From positions 1 through 13,146 of the forward strand of contig SKKC01000150.1 in assembly GCA_007121695.1 (NCBI GenBank): a stretch of DNA of 13,146 nucleotides, in the 5' to 3' direction. The notes under the pieces were generated by a model that did no database searches, was not told the DNA's origin, and saw nothing but the letters and a program-made list of their open reading frames with translations. Shown here piece by piece: positions 1-6,740 of the stretch (positions are counted from its first letter, which is position 1; the number at the start of each line of letters is the position of its first letter). The stretch is from Spirochaetales bacterium (lineage in GTDB: Bacteria; Spirochaetota; Spirochaetia; DSM-27196; SKKC01). Made by a program: the position numbers and the translations under genes.

Positions 1-1514
1 CGGCGGCTGCGCGATCCGTCGTGCTGCTGAAAAACGAGCGTGGCGTGCTGCCGCTTCGTGCCGACTCCGCGTCCATAGCAGTGATCGGAGAGTTCGCCGT
101 GCACCCCCGCTATCAGGGAGCGGGAAGCTCTCTCATTCAACCCACTCGTGTCGTGAGTGCCTGGGATGCGCTTCAGGAATATATCGATGAATCCAGGGTG
201 CAGTACGCTGCCGGATACGACAGGAACAACGGGCAGCCGGATCAGACGCGTATAGACGAAGCGTGTACCGTCGCACAGAACGCCGATACGGTGCTGTTGT
301 TCGCGGGATTGCCGGACTCCTTTGAGTCCGAGGGCTTTGACCGGACACACCTTGATCTTCCGGCGTCTCACACCGCGCTTATTCGAGCGGTGGCAGCAGT
401 AAACCCCAACACGATCGTAATTCTATCGAACGGCGCACCGGTGACCATGCCCTGGCTTGCCGACGTTCCCGCGGTGCTCGAAAGCTATCTCGGAGGTCAG
501 GCCAGTGGCAGCGGCGTTGCCGACGTCCTCTTCGGCACGGTGAATCCCTCGGGAAGACTCGCCGAGACCTTTCCTGCGTGCATCGACGATGTCAGCAGTA
601 GCCCGAACTTTCCGGGGGGAACCGCTGCAGTCGCCTATGTGGAATCGGTGTACGTCGGCTATCGATATCACGCGTCTGGAGGGCCGCAGCCGCTGTTCCC
701 CTTCGGCTACGGGCTCAGTTACACAGAGTTCTCGTGGTCCGGTCTGAAGGTGCAGGAACGGGATGGACAGTGGCAGGTGTCGTGTCGCGTTACGAACGTC
801 GGACAGGTCGCCGGTGCCGAGGTCGTGCAGCTCTACATCCGCGATGTCGAGTCGTCGGTCTTCCGCCCGGATCGGGAACTGAAGGGGTTTGCACGCGTGG
901 AACTCGCCCCGGGAGAGCGAAAGACGGTTACCATGACGATCGACCGCCGAGCGTTTGCCTTCTGGGACACGGGCACGCACGAGTGGAAGGTCGAGGCAGG
1001 TGCCTTCGAGATTCTGCTTGGTGCCTCATCAACCGATATCCGACTGTCCGGATCTGTCGAAATCGAATCAGACGACCAGGTATCAGAGTGGGCGAGTACC
1101 CTGCAGACGCGCGCTCCCGGGTATTACAGCCCGGGCGCCGAGCGCTTCAGGCCCCCGGCTCCCGGAGGCGAGTTCGAGACGCTGCTCTGCAGGCCACTCC
1201 GGGCGCTCGACCGGGCGGGACGCCGGCGGTTTACGCGCACGTCGACGCTTGAAGACATTAGCAGCACCGTATTCGGCTGGTATCTGCGGCGAAAGTTCCT
1301 CCGCATGGTGCGAGCGTCCGCGGCGCCGGATGCCGACGAGCGGAATGTCCGCATGATGCTTGCCATCGTGAATGAAATGCCCCTGCGCAATCTCGGGATG
1401 ATGAGCGACGGTGCGGTCTCGATGGACCTCGTGGACGGCCTTGTCGATATCCTCAATGGACGGGTCTGGCGTGGAGCCCGTGCAATTCGCGCAGCCCGGC
1501 GCCGCACGCCGTAG
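1..1514 (+). CDS. Glycoside hydrolase family 3 (beta-glucosidase-like), 5' end outside window
   Basis: This is the C-terminal part of a family 3 glycoside hydrolase, a group that removes glucose, xylose or related residues from the non-reducing end of glycosides. The reading frame is open from the left edge (first full codon at 3), and the first visible residues, AARSVVLLKNERGVLPL, match the family's linker into the second alpha/beta domain. The GTG at 21 is therefore not the start. Further family landmarks are SEGFDRTHLDLP, the NPSGRLAETFP strand and PLFPFGYGLSYTEF. A fibronectin III-like domain follows (about visible residues 255-345, with VTNVGQVAGAEVVQLYIRD). The last ~145 residues are an extra tail with MPLRNLGMMSDG and LVDILNGRVWRG, a type I recall from some other bacterial GH3 enzymes. 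The barrel domain with the nucleophile lies off the window, so substrate and signal peptide cannot be judged. Only 10 bases separate its stop from the convergent MscS gene. Confidence 0.93.
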   Translation, partial: AAARSVVLLKNERGVLPLRADSASIAVIGEFAVHPRYQGAGSSLIQPTRVVSAWDALQEYIDESRVQYAAGYDRNNGQPDQTRIDEACTVAQNADTVLLFAGLPDSFESEGFDRTHLDLPASHTALIRAVAAVNPNTIVILSNGAPVTMPWLADVPAVLESYLGGQASGSGVADVLFGTVNPSGRLAETFPACIDDVSSSPNFPGGTAAVAYVESVYVGYRYHASGGPQPLFPFGYGLSYTEFSWSGLKVQERDGQWQVSCRVTNVGQVAGAEVVQLYIRDVESSVFRPDRELKGFARVELAPGERKTVTMTIDRRAFAFWDTGTHEWKVEAGAFEILLGASSTDIRLSGSVEIESDDQVSEWASTLQTRAPGYYSPGAERFRPPAPGGEFETLLCRPLRALDRAGRRRFTRTSTLEDISSTVFGWYLRRKFLRMVRASAAPDADERNVRMMLAIVNEMPLRNLGMMSDGAVSMDLVDGLVDILNGRVWRGARAIRAARRRTP

Positions 1515-1524
1515 GCGTGTACGA

Positions 1525-2328
1525 TCAGCGCTGGTACAGATGCACGTCGCGTTGAGGAAACGGGATGCTGATACCGCGCGCGTCGAAGGCCTTCTTGACC
1601 GCCTCGTTGATCGCAAGCGTCGCGGTCATGAAGTTCGGAGCATCCACCCAGAATCGGCAGAGAAACACGACCGCACTGTCACCGTGTTCGGTGACCCCGA
1701 CCAGCGGAACAGGCTCCTTGAGTACGAGTTCGGAGCCGGCGAGCACCTCGTGCAGCGTTTCCTTGACCGCGTCGATCGAGGCCTCGTACGAGACGCCGAA
1801 GTTCAGATCGATTCTGCGCGTGGTGTTGACCGAGAAGTTCGTCACGACGCTGTTTGCCAGGCTGCCGTTCGGAACGACCACCCGTTTGTTGTCGAATGTA
1901 TCCATGATGGTGTAGAGCATCTGAATCTCCCTGACGGTTCCCATGACGCCACCCGCGTCAATGAACTGCCCGACCGAGAACGGTTTGAATACGAGAATCA
2001 GCAGCCCACCGGCAAAGTTGCTGAGGCTCCCCTGGAAGGCAAGCGCAATCGCGAGTCCGGCCGCACCGACAATCGCGACGAAGGACGTCATGGCTATACC
2101 AACTGTCGATGCGGCGCTCAGAATTACAACAATCTGTACCGTGAAACGCACGAGGCTCACGGTAAAGCTGCGTACGCCTGCTTCGACTGCCCGTCGCTCG
2201 AGCAGTCGCGACACGATTCGCGCGATAAGCCGGGCCGCGATCAAACCGACGACAAGTATGACCAGTGCGAGTACGACTCGCGGGCCGTACTCGGTCAGTA
2301 GCTGGGTAAAAAAATCGGTGCTGTCCAT
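1525..2328 (-). CDS. mscS: Small-conductance mechanosensitive channel, MscS family
   Basis: An inner-membrane channel that opens under membrane tension to release solutes during hypo-osmotic shock. The 267 residues are close to E. coli MscS (286). Two N-terminal transmembrane helices (about residues 15-35 and 55-80) precede the pore-lining third helix with its Gly/Ala pattern, GAAGLAIALAFQGSLSNFAGG. The beta domain follows (FKPFSVGQFIDAGGVMGTV and VVVPNGSLANSVVTNFS), then the alpha/beta cage domain (RRIDLNFGVSYEASIDAVK). No extra sensor domain is fused. It lies 27 bases downstream of the VWA-FHA-LmbE gene on the same strand, so the two are probably cotranscribed. The only purine-rich stretch before the ATG (GAGG) is one base away, too close for a good ribosome site, so translation may depend on coupling. 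The family call is firm; the link to its neighbour is inferred from spacing. Confidence 0.95.
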   Translation of the reverse strand: MDSTDFFTQLLTEYGPRVVLALVILVVGLIAARLIARIVSRLLERRAVEAGVRSFTVSLVRFTVQIVVILSAASTVGIAMTSFVAIVGAAGLAIALAFQGSLSNFAGGLLILVFKPFSVGQFIDAGGVMGTVREIQMLYTIMDTFDNKRVVVPNGSLANSVVTNFSVNTTRRIDLNFGVSYEASIDAVKETLHEVLAGSELVLKEPVPLVGVTEHGDSAVVFLCRFWVDAPNFMTATLAINEAVKKAFDARGISIPFPQRDVHLYQR

Positions 2329-2355
2329 GCCTCAAGGATGCACGAGATTACGCAG

Positions 2356-4425
2356 CTACTCAACACGGGAGACGTCGAAGATGCGATTCACCAGATTCTG
2401 ATCGTCCGCAAACACCAGAAAGAAGTCGTGCGCGAGCGTCAGTCGTGCCTGCACGCCTATGACGGTCGCGTCACGTTGCGTCTGGTGCGCCCGGAGCGCG
2501 TACATCTGATCGATGCGGGGAATCCGGCCGTCGGCAGCGGGTACCCACGGATCCATGAGCACGCGGGCCGGGTGCCCTGTGTAACCTTCCGGCTGTCGCG
2601 GGTCGGTTCCGATAATGAGCGCCTCAACCGTTGAGCCGGCGTCTTCGTCGAGCAGTTCAAGCGCCTCGCGAACGGCACGCCCCACGGCCTGGTGCTCGAA
2701 GTGTTCGAGGGCCGGACCCGGGCCATCCGGGGCGACGACGATGCGTGGCTGCAGTGAGCGTATAATGTCAACGACTGCGTCAATTACCCGGTCTCTGCCT
2801 CCCCAGCGCTCGAGAACCGCATCTGCCGACTCCACGTCGAATACGGATCCGTACGGCGCGTTTGACAGGCCGAGGCGCAGGTAGTACTGCGCACCGAGCG
2901 CCCCGATTGCGCGCGCCGCCTCCACACGCCTCACCGTCGCGAGTTCCGTTCCCGACATGCGACGCGGCGGGTACATGCCCCCGACGGTGCGCCACGGATA
3001 CTGGTCCAGCCCCGACTCGCCGTCAGTAAACACCAGTACGGCTCCGCGCTTGCCAAGGCCGCGGAGTCGTGGTAGCAGCGACCCGAAGTACAGTACCTCG
3101 TCGTCGGGGTGGGCGTGTATGGCCAGGAAATCAAGCGGGCCTTCGGGAAGGTCCCCGGGGGCCGCGAACTCCCGGGCGGGTGGTCTGAAGCCGGTGACCT
3201 CCAGTGCTTCCGGGTCGCGGCTGTAGCCGTGTGCCGGTGGCGGTTCGGACAGCGGTGTCGGCAGAGCCGGTACGGAATCGTCCGTTACCGCGCGCGCAAC
3301 CTGAACCTCGGAGGAGCCCACCGGCAGCGTGAACCAGAACAGCACGAGCGCTGCCACCGCGGCCACGGCAGGGACAGCACACAACGGCCGGTGTTCAGGG
3401 CGGGGCGGTCGTTTCCACGGAACTTTTTCGACCGCGTCCACGAAGACCCGCACCTGGCCCGCCCGAAACTGGTCACCACGACCGAGTTCGTACTCGCGGC
3501 GTTCCATGCCGTTCATGCGAACAGGAGTGTCCGTCTCGAGAAAGAAGCGTTTTCCATCGTTCCGGATCGTGATCTCGTGGGGAAGGTTTCCGTAGTCAGG
3601 GCCGATTCGAGCCGGATAGGACTCCAGTCGCAGCGCTTCCTGCCTGTCGCTTCCGCGAACATCGAGCACGAGAATGGGAGGGCGTCTGTTATTGTGCCGT
3701 ACGAAGATTCGTTCACGGCGGAAGGCCCGTTCCCGTCGTACCAGCAGGAATACGGCTCCCGCTGCGCAGACGACAAGTATCCAGAATATCGCGGCCATGA
3801 GCGTGCGGCCTCCGCGGTACACAGGCTCGCGCACGACCTCGTATTCAATGACAGGCAGACCCGGTGCCGCAGTCTCGGGCCGGAGTTCCGCAGACTCGCC
3901 GTCGACTGCCAGCCCATCCTCCGTCTGCAGGCTCTGCAGTACCTCGTGTATCGTTCCCGGTCCGACCGTCGGTAGCGTGAGTACGTGTACCTCGACGTGT
4001 TCGGGAATAACCGGTACTGGCGTCGGGATGACCGCCGACACATCCTGACCGTCGGTTACGACAAGAAGGCGTTCGCTGCGCATCAGCGTCAGGGCCCGTT
4101 CGATTGCCGGGAGCAGCTCGACCGTTCCCCAGGGAACGAGACGGGACGCGAGAGCGCTGAGATCCCCGGCCTCGACCGGTTCCGGGGTGCGGAGTTCCAC
4201 GCGATCGAGGTGGTTCGCGACCAGCAGTTCGTAGCGTTCATCGCCGGGCCTTTCGGCAAGCCATGCGTCGAGGGCAGCGTGCAGGCGCCTGGCACGGGAC
4301 TGTCCGTACTCCTGCGTCGTCAGGCTGAAACTGAGGTCGTACAGAATGCTGGTCTGCTGGGCGTCTGCGTGCACGGTGCAGGCAACAGCAAGCAGGATCG
4401 ATAGAACAAGCGTACGCACGTTCAC
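2356..4425 (-). CDS. Membrane-anchored VWA / FHA-like / LmbE (PIG-L deacetylase) fusion protein
   Basis: A 689-residue protein with an unusual domain order. Residues 1-22 look like a Sec signal peptide ending in ADA. Residues 24-155 form a von Willebrand A domain with a MIDAS-like metal site: DLSFS (30-34), T101 and TDG (124-126). A transmembrane helix lies at about 208-230, followed by Arg-rich sequence. Residues 250-330 resemble an FHA fold but lack the usual GR...S..H phosphothreonine contacts, keeping the late NG (305-306). A second helix spans about 348-368, then a Pro-rich linker. Residues 431-680 are an LmbE/PIG-L zinc deacetylase domain: HPDDE (439-443), HFEH (575-578) and RAHQTQ (645-650) fit the zinc ligands, catalytic histidine and C-terminal motif known from MshB-type enzymes. 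By the positive-inside rule, VWA and LmbE face outward and the FHA-like domain inward. The substrate, probably an N-acetylated sugar conjugate, cannot be told. The start is GTG, with a promoter immediately before it and no Shine-Dalgarno sequence. Confidence 0.88.
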   Translation of the reverse strand: MNVRTLVLSILLAVACTVHADAQQTSILYDLSFSLTTQEYGQSRARRLHAALDAWLAERPGDERYELLVANHLDRVELRTPEPVEAGDLSALASRLVPWGTVELLPAIERALTLMRSERLLVVTDGQDVSAVIPTPVPVIPEHVEVHVLTLPTVGPGTIHEVLQSLQTEDGLAVDGESAELRPETAAPGLPVIEYEVVREPVYRGGRTLMAAIFWILVVCAAGAVFLLVRRERAFRRERIFVRHNNRRPPILVLDVRGSDRQEALRLESYPARIGPDYGNLPHEITIRNDGKRFFLETDTPVRMNGMERREYELGRGDQFRAGQVRVFVDAVEKVPWKRPPRPEHRPLCAVPAVAAVAALVLFWFTLPVGSSEVQVARAVTDDSVPALPTPLSEPPPAHGYSRDPEALEVTGFRPPAREFAAPGDLPEGPLDFLAIHAHPDDEVLYFGSLLPRLRGLGKRGAVLVFTDGESGLDQYPWRTVGGMYPPRRMSGTELATVRRVEAARAIGALGAQYYLRLGLSNAPYGSVFDVESADAVLERWGGRDRVIDAVVDIIRSLQPRIVVAPDGPGPALEHFEHQAVGRAVREALELLDEDAGSTVEALIIGTDPRQPEGYTGHPARVLMDPWVPAADGRIPRIDQMYALRAHQTQRDATVIGVQARLTLAHDFFLVFADDQNLVNRIFDVSRVE

Positions 4426-4431
4426 GCGAGG

Positions 4432-4461
4432 ACTATAGACGGTGTATGTGTTTTCTGTCCA
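4432..4461 (-). promoter_or_regulatory. Sigma-70-type promoter for the VWA-FHA-LmbE gene
   Basis: On the minus strand, TGGACA (4456-4461) and TATAGT (4432-4437) are separated by 18 bases. Each matches five of six consensus positions. The -10 element ends six bases before the GTG at 4425, so transcription should begin at or next to the start codon. Confidence 0.6.
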
Positions 4462-4469
4462 CGCAAACG

Positions 4470-4478
4470 TGCTACCAT
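4470..4478 (+). promoter_or_regulatory. Possible extended -10 promoter for the VOC-family gene
   Basis: TGCTACCAT fits an extended -10 element (TGn followed by a 4-of-6 hexamer) nine bases before the ATG at 4488. There is no recognisable -35 hexamer. It would start transcription about 3 bases before the ATG. It lies back to back with the minus-strand promoter at 4432-4461. Confidence 0.3.
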
Positions 4479-4487
4479 TCCGGTCTC

Positions 4488-4871
4488 ATGAAAACACAAT
4501 TCGAACATATCGCGCTGAACCTTACCGACTACGCCGATGCCGTGCGCTGGTATACGAGGCACCTTGGCCTCGCCGTCGTGCGGGATGATCCCGGGAACAA
4601 GGTGTTTCTCGGCGACAGCTCGGGTCGGACCGTTCTTGAACTGTACTCAAACCGTGAAGTGGACATGCCGTCGTACGCTGACATGCACCCGCTCTCGCTG
4701 CACATCGCGTTTGCCGTCGAAGATCCGGATGCAGCGGCGGACGCACTGGTTGCCGCCGGTGCCGTCATGGTCGATCCACCGCGAAACGTGGCAGGCGACA
4801 GGCTCGCGATGGTTCGCGATCCGTGGGGCGTCTGCCTGCAGTTCATTCGTCGCGAAGAGCCAATGCCATAG
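4488..4871 (+). CDS. VOC superfamily (glyoxalase/bleomycin-resistance fold) protein
   Basis: A single-module vicinal-oxygen-chelate protein of 127 residues, a typical length for a unit that works as a dimer. It has two beta-alpha-beta-beta-beta repeats: FEHIALNLTDYADAVRWYTRHLGL opens the first (H7), TVLELY gives E51, LSLHIAFAVED opens the second (H72), and DPWGVCLQFI ends it with Q118. H7, E51 and H72 sit where metal ligands are found in this superfamily, while the fourth position is Gln instead of Glu or His. The substrate cannot be read from sequence; a glyoxalase-like or isomerase role is possible. I chose the ATG at 4488 over the in-frame ATG at 4446 because alignment with the fold begins there and the earlier ATG would lie inside the promoter region. 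There is no Shine-Dalgarno sequence. The ether-lipid genes follow on the same strand, but a separate promoter lies between, so a shared pathway is unproven. Confidence 0.87.
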   Translation: MKTQFEHIALNLTDYADAVRWYTRHLGLAVVRDDPGNKVFLGDSSGRTVLELYSNREVDMPSYADMHPLSLHIAFAVEDPDAAADALVAAGAVMVDPPRNVAGDRLAMVRDPWGVCLQFIRREEPMP

Positions 4872-4886
4872 ACTGGCACGACTCGG

Positions 4887-4916
4887 TTGACTATATCCCA
4901 CGCAAATACATACGAT
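4887..4916 (+). promoter_or_regulatory. Sigma-70-type promoter for the alkyl-DHAP synthase / acyl-CoA reductase pair
   Basis: TTGACT (4887-4892, five of six) and TACGAT (4911-4916, four of six) are separated by 18 bases in the short gap after the VOC gene. The expected transcription start is about 4923, which is also an in-frame GTG. The in-frame TTG at 4887 is the first base of this -35 box and so is unlikely to be a start codon. Confidence 0.5.
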
Positions 4917-4922
4917 TCGACC

Positions 4923-6737
4923 GTGGAACATGAAAACACTCACGTAACAGCCATGGCGTCCGGGAAGCGCTTTACCCCGCAGATGCCCGAACCCGATTCC
5001 GACGGGGCACCTGCCATGGACGGCTGGGGTTTCGCCGACTCCGGATTTGCGATTACCGACGACGGAAAGGTCACCATGACCGGATCGCGGTATCCGCTTA
5101 GTGGAAAAGTGCTCCCGCATCTCATTCCATGGATTTCGGGAATACTTGGCATAGACGTCGATCCCTTCGACCGGAACGAACCGCATTACCCTCCGCAGGT
5201 TCCCGCGCCTGTGCAGAACCGGAAGTTCCAGAAAGCTCTGGACGATATAATTCCGTCGTCGCGCCAGTCCGACGACGCCGAAACACGCCTGCGACGCGGC
5301 CACGGACACACACAGGAAGACATCTGGGCGATTCGGTACGGATCCATAGCTCGCGTGCCCGATCGTGTGGTCTGGCCTGAAACGGAAGATGAAATCGAAG
5401 CACTCGTGCAGGCTGCCGTGAAGCACGACGTAGCAATTGTTCCCTACGGGGGGGGGTCCAACGTGTCGGAGGCGCTCCGATGCGATGCAAATGAAACGCG
5501 CATGATCGTTTCGGTGGATCTCGGTCGAATGAACCGCATTCTCTGGGTAGACCCGCAGAATCACACCGCGTGCATACAGGCCGGCGCGTACGGGCGGCAT
5601 ATCCACACCGCGCTGAAGGCGCACGGCTTCACTATGGGCCATGAGCCCGACAGCGTCGAGTTTTCCACCCTCGGGGGATGGATTGCCACGAATGCGAGCG
5701 GCATGAAGAAGAATCGCTACGGGAACATCGAAGACATTGTCAGGGACGTAACTGCCATTACCGTGGACGGAAAACTCGAGCGGTATTCTGTGGGCCCCCG
5801 CGAGAGCATAGGGCTGAACCCGCGAAACCTGCTGTTCGGCTCCGAAGGAAATATCGCGATAATCACCAGCGCCATTGTGTCCATTTTCCCCGTCCCGGAT
5901 ATCCGCTCGTTCGATTCGGTTCTTCTGCACAACTTCGAAGACGGGGTCGCGCTGACCGAAGAGCTGATGCGGCAGGGAAACATTCCGGCGAGCGTGCGCC
6001 TGGTCGACAACATGCAGTTCCAGTTCAGTCAGGCGCTGAAACCCGCGACGACGGGAACGCTTGCCCGCATCAAGAGTCGCTTCCAGAAGTTCATGGTCAC
6101 GAAGCTGTACGGCTACAAGCCGGATCAGATGTGCGTTCTCACGCTCGTATACGAAGGAAACAAACGCGAGGTTTCACAGCAGCAGTCGAGAGTCCGAAAG
6201 CTTGCGAAGAAGTATCACGGGCTGACCGCGGGCGCCGAAAACGGAAAACGCGGGTATACCATGACCTTCGCGATCGCTTACATACGCGATTTTGTCATGA
6301 AGCACTGGGTTATCGCCGAGTCCTTTGAAACGTCGGTGCCGTGGAGCAATGTCGTCGAGCTGTGCGACAGGGTCAAGAAGCGTGTCGTCGCCGAACACGC
6401 CCGGCGTAACCTGCCGGGGAGCCCCTACGTAACCTGCCGGGTAACACAGCTGTATCCGACCGGTGTGTGCGTCTATTTCTATCTTGCGTTTTATTACAAG
6501 GGAGTCGAAAACCCCAGCGAGGTTTTTTCCGAGATTGAACACGCCGCCCGCGACGAGATCCTGAAGTCGGGGGGGTCGCTTTCGCATCACCATGGTATCG
6601 GCAAGATACGCGAGCAGTTCGTCGACCGCATTCATTCTCCCGCCGGTCGTACAACAGTACAGAAGGTTGTTGCCGCACTCGATCCGACCCGGGTATTCGG
6701 GGCATCCAATCATGGAGTTCGCGCTCACAAGGGGTAA
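4923..6737 (+). CDS. agpS: Alkyl-dihydroxyacetonephosphate synthase (FAD-dependent, ether-lipid biosynthesis)
   Basis: This FAD enzyme forms the ether bond of ether lipids by exchanging the acyl chain of acyl-DHAP for a fatty alcohol, giving alkyl-DHAP and a free fatty acid. The protein follows eukaryotic AGPS closely along its length. Numbering from the GTG at 4923 (604 residues): the FAD-binding loop PYGGGSNV at 174-181, the signature EPDSVEFSTLGGW at 241-253 and SGMKKNRYGNIEDIV at 259-273, ASVRLVDN with R359 (the equivalent of human R419, mutated in chondrodysplasia punctata type 3), GYTMTFAIAYIRD at 444-456, and the catalytic SHHHG at 554-558. The start is uncertain: GTG 4923 fits the promoter, ATG 4953 is the conservative alternative, and TTG 4887 lies in the -35 box. 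None has a Shine-Dalgarno sequence. The fatty acyl-CoA reductase begins three bases after the stop. Function is firm; the exact N-terminus is not. Confidence 0.94.
   Translation: MEHENTHVTAMASGKRFTPQMPEPDSDGAPAMDGWGFADSGFAITDDGKVTMTGSRYPLSGKVLPHLIPWISGILGIDVDPFDRNEPHYPPQVPAPVQNRKFQKALDDIIPSSRQSDDAETRLRRGHGHTQEDIWAIRYGSIARVPDRVVWPETEDEIEALVQAAVKHDVAIVPYGGGSNVSEALRCDANETRMIVSVDLGRMNRILWVDPQNHTACIQAGAYGRHIHTALKAHGFTMGHEPDSVEFSTLGGWIATNASGMKKNRYGNIEDIVRDVTAITVDGKLERYSVGPRESIGLNPRNLLFGSEGNIAIITSAIVSIFPVPDIRSFDSVLLHNFEDGVALTEELMRQGNIPASVRLVDNMQFQFSQALKPATTGTLARIKSRFQKFMVTKLYGYKPDQMCVLTLVYEGNKREVSQQQSRVRKLAKKYHGLTAGAENGKRGYTMTFAIAYIRDFVMKHWVIAESFETSVPWSNVVELCDRVKKRVVAEHARRNLPGSPYVTCRVTQLYPTGVCVYFYLAFYYKGVENPSEVFSEIEHAARDEILKSGGSLSHHHGIGKIREQFVDRIHSPAGRTTVQKVVAALDPTRVFGASNHGVRAHKG
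6729..6734 (+). promoter_or_regulatory. Ribosome-binding site for the fatty acyl-CoA reductase
   Basis: AAGGGG lies six bases before the GTG at 6741, inside the last codons of the upstream synthase gene. It supports GTG 6741 as the start and indicates that the two genes are read from one transcript. Confidence 0.6.
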
Positions 6738-6740
6738 GGT

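Noticed and set aside
1505..1519. Hairpin CACGCC-gta-GGCGTG at the end of the glycosidase gene as a terminator
   Set aside because: The stem is only six pairs, it spans the stop codon, and no T-run follows on either strand. It could slow polymerase but I cannot support a terminator.
1411..2301. A 296-codon open frame on the plus strand across the MscS gene
   Set aside because: It is antisense to a clear MscS gene, shows no known motif, and its charged, irregular composition fits a frame kept open by high GC.
3109..3975. A 288-codon plus-strand frame inside the VWA-FHA-LmbE gene
   Set aside because: Antisense to a well-supported coding region and without recognisable domains.
4360..4425. Lipoprotein signal in the VWA fusion protein (Cys at residue 16)
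   Set aside because: The residues before Cys (LAVAC) fit a standard lipobox poorly, and a good signal peptidase I site (ADA at 20-22) follows. Spirochaete lipoboxes are loose, so it is not excluded.
4446..4487. Upstream in-frame ATG at 4446 as the start of the VOC gene
   Set aside because: The 14 extra residues do not fit the fold, and this stretch overlaps promoter elements on both strands.
4647..5930. A 427-codon minus-strand frame across the alkyl-DHAP synthase gene
   Set aside because: Long, but directly antisense to strongly conserved enzyme motifs. It has no domain, no ribosome site I can see, and the low-complexity His/Arg-rich look of a shadow frame.
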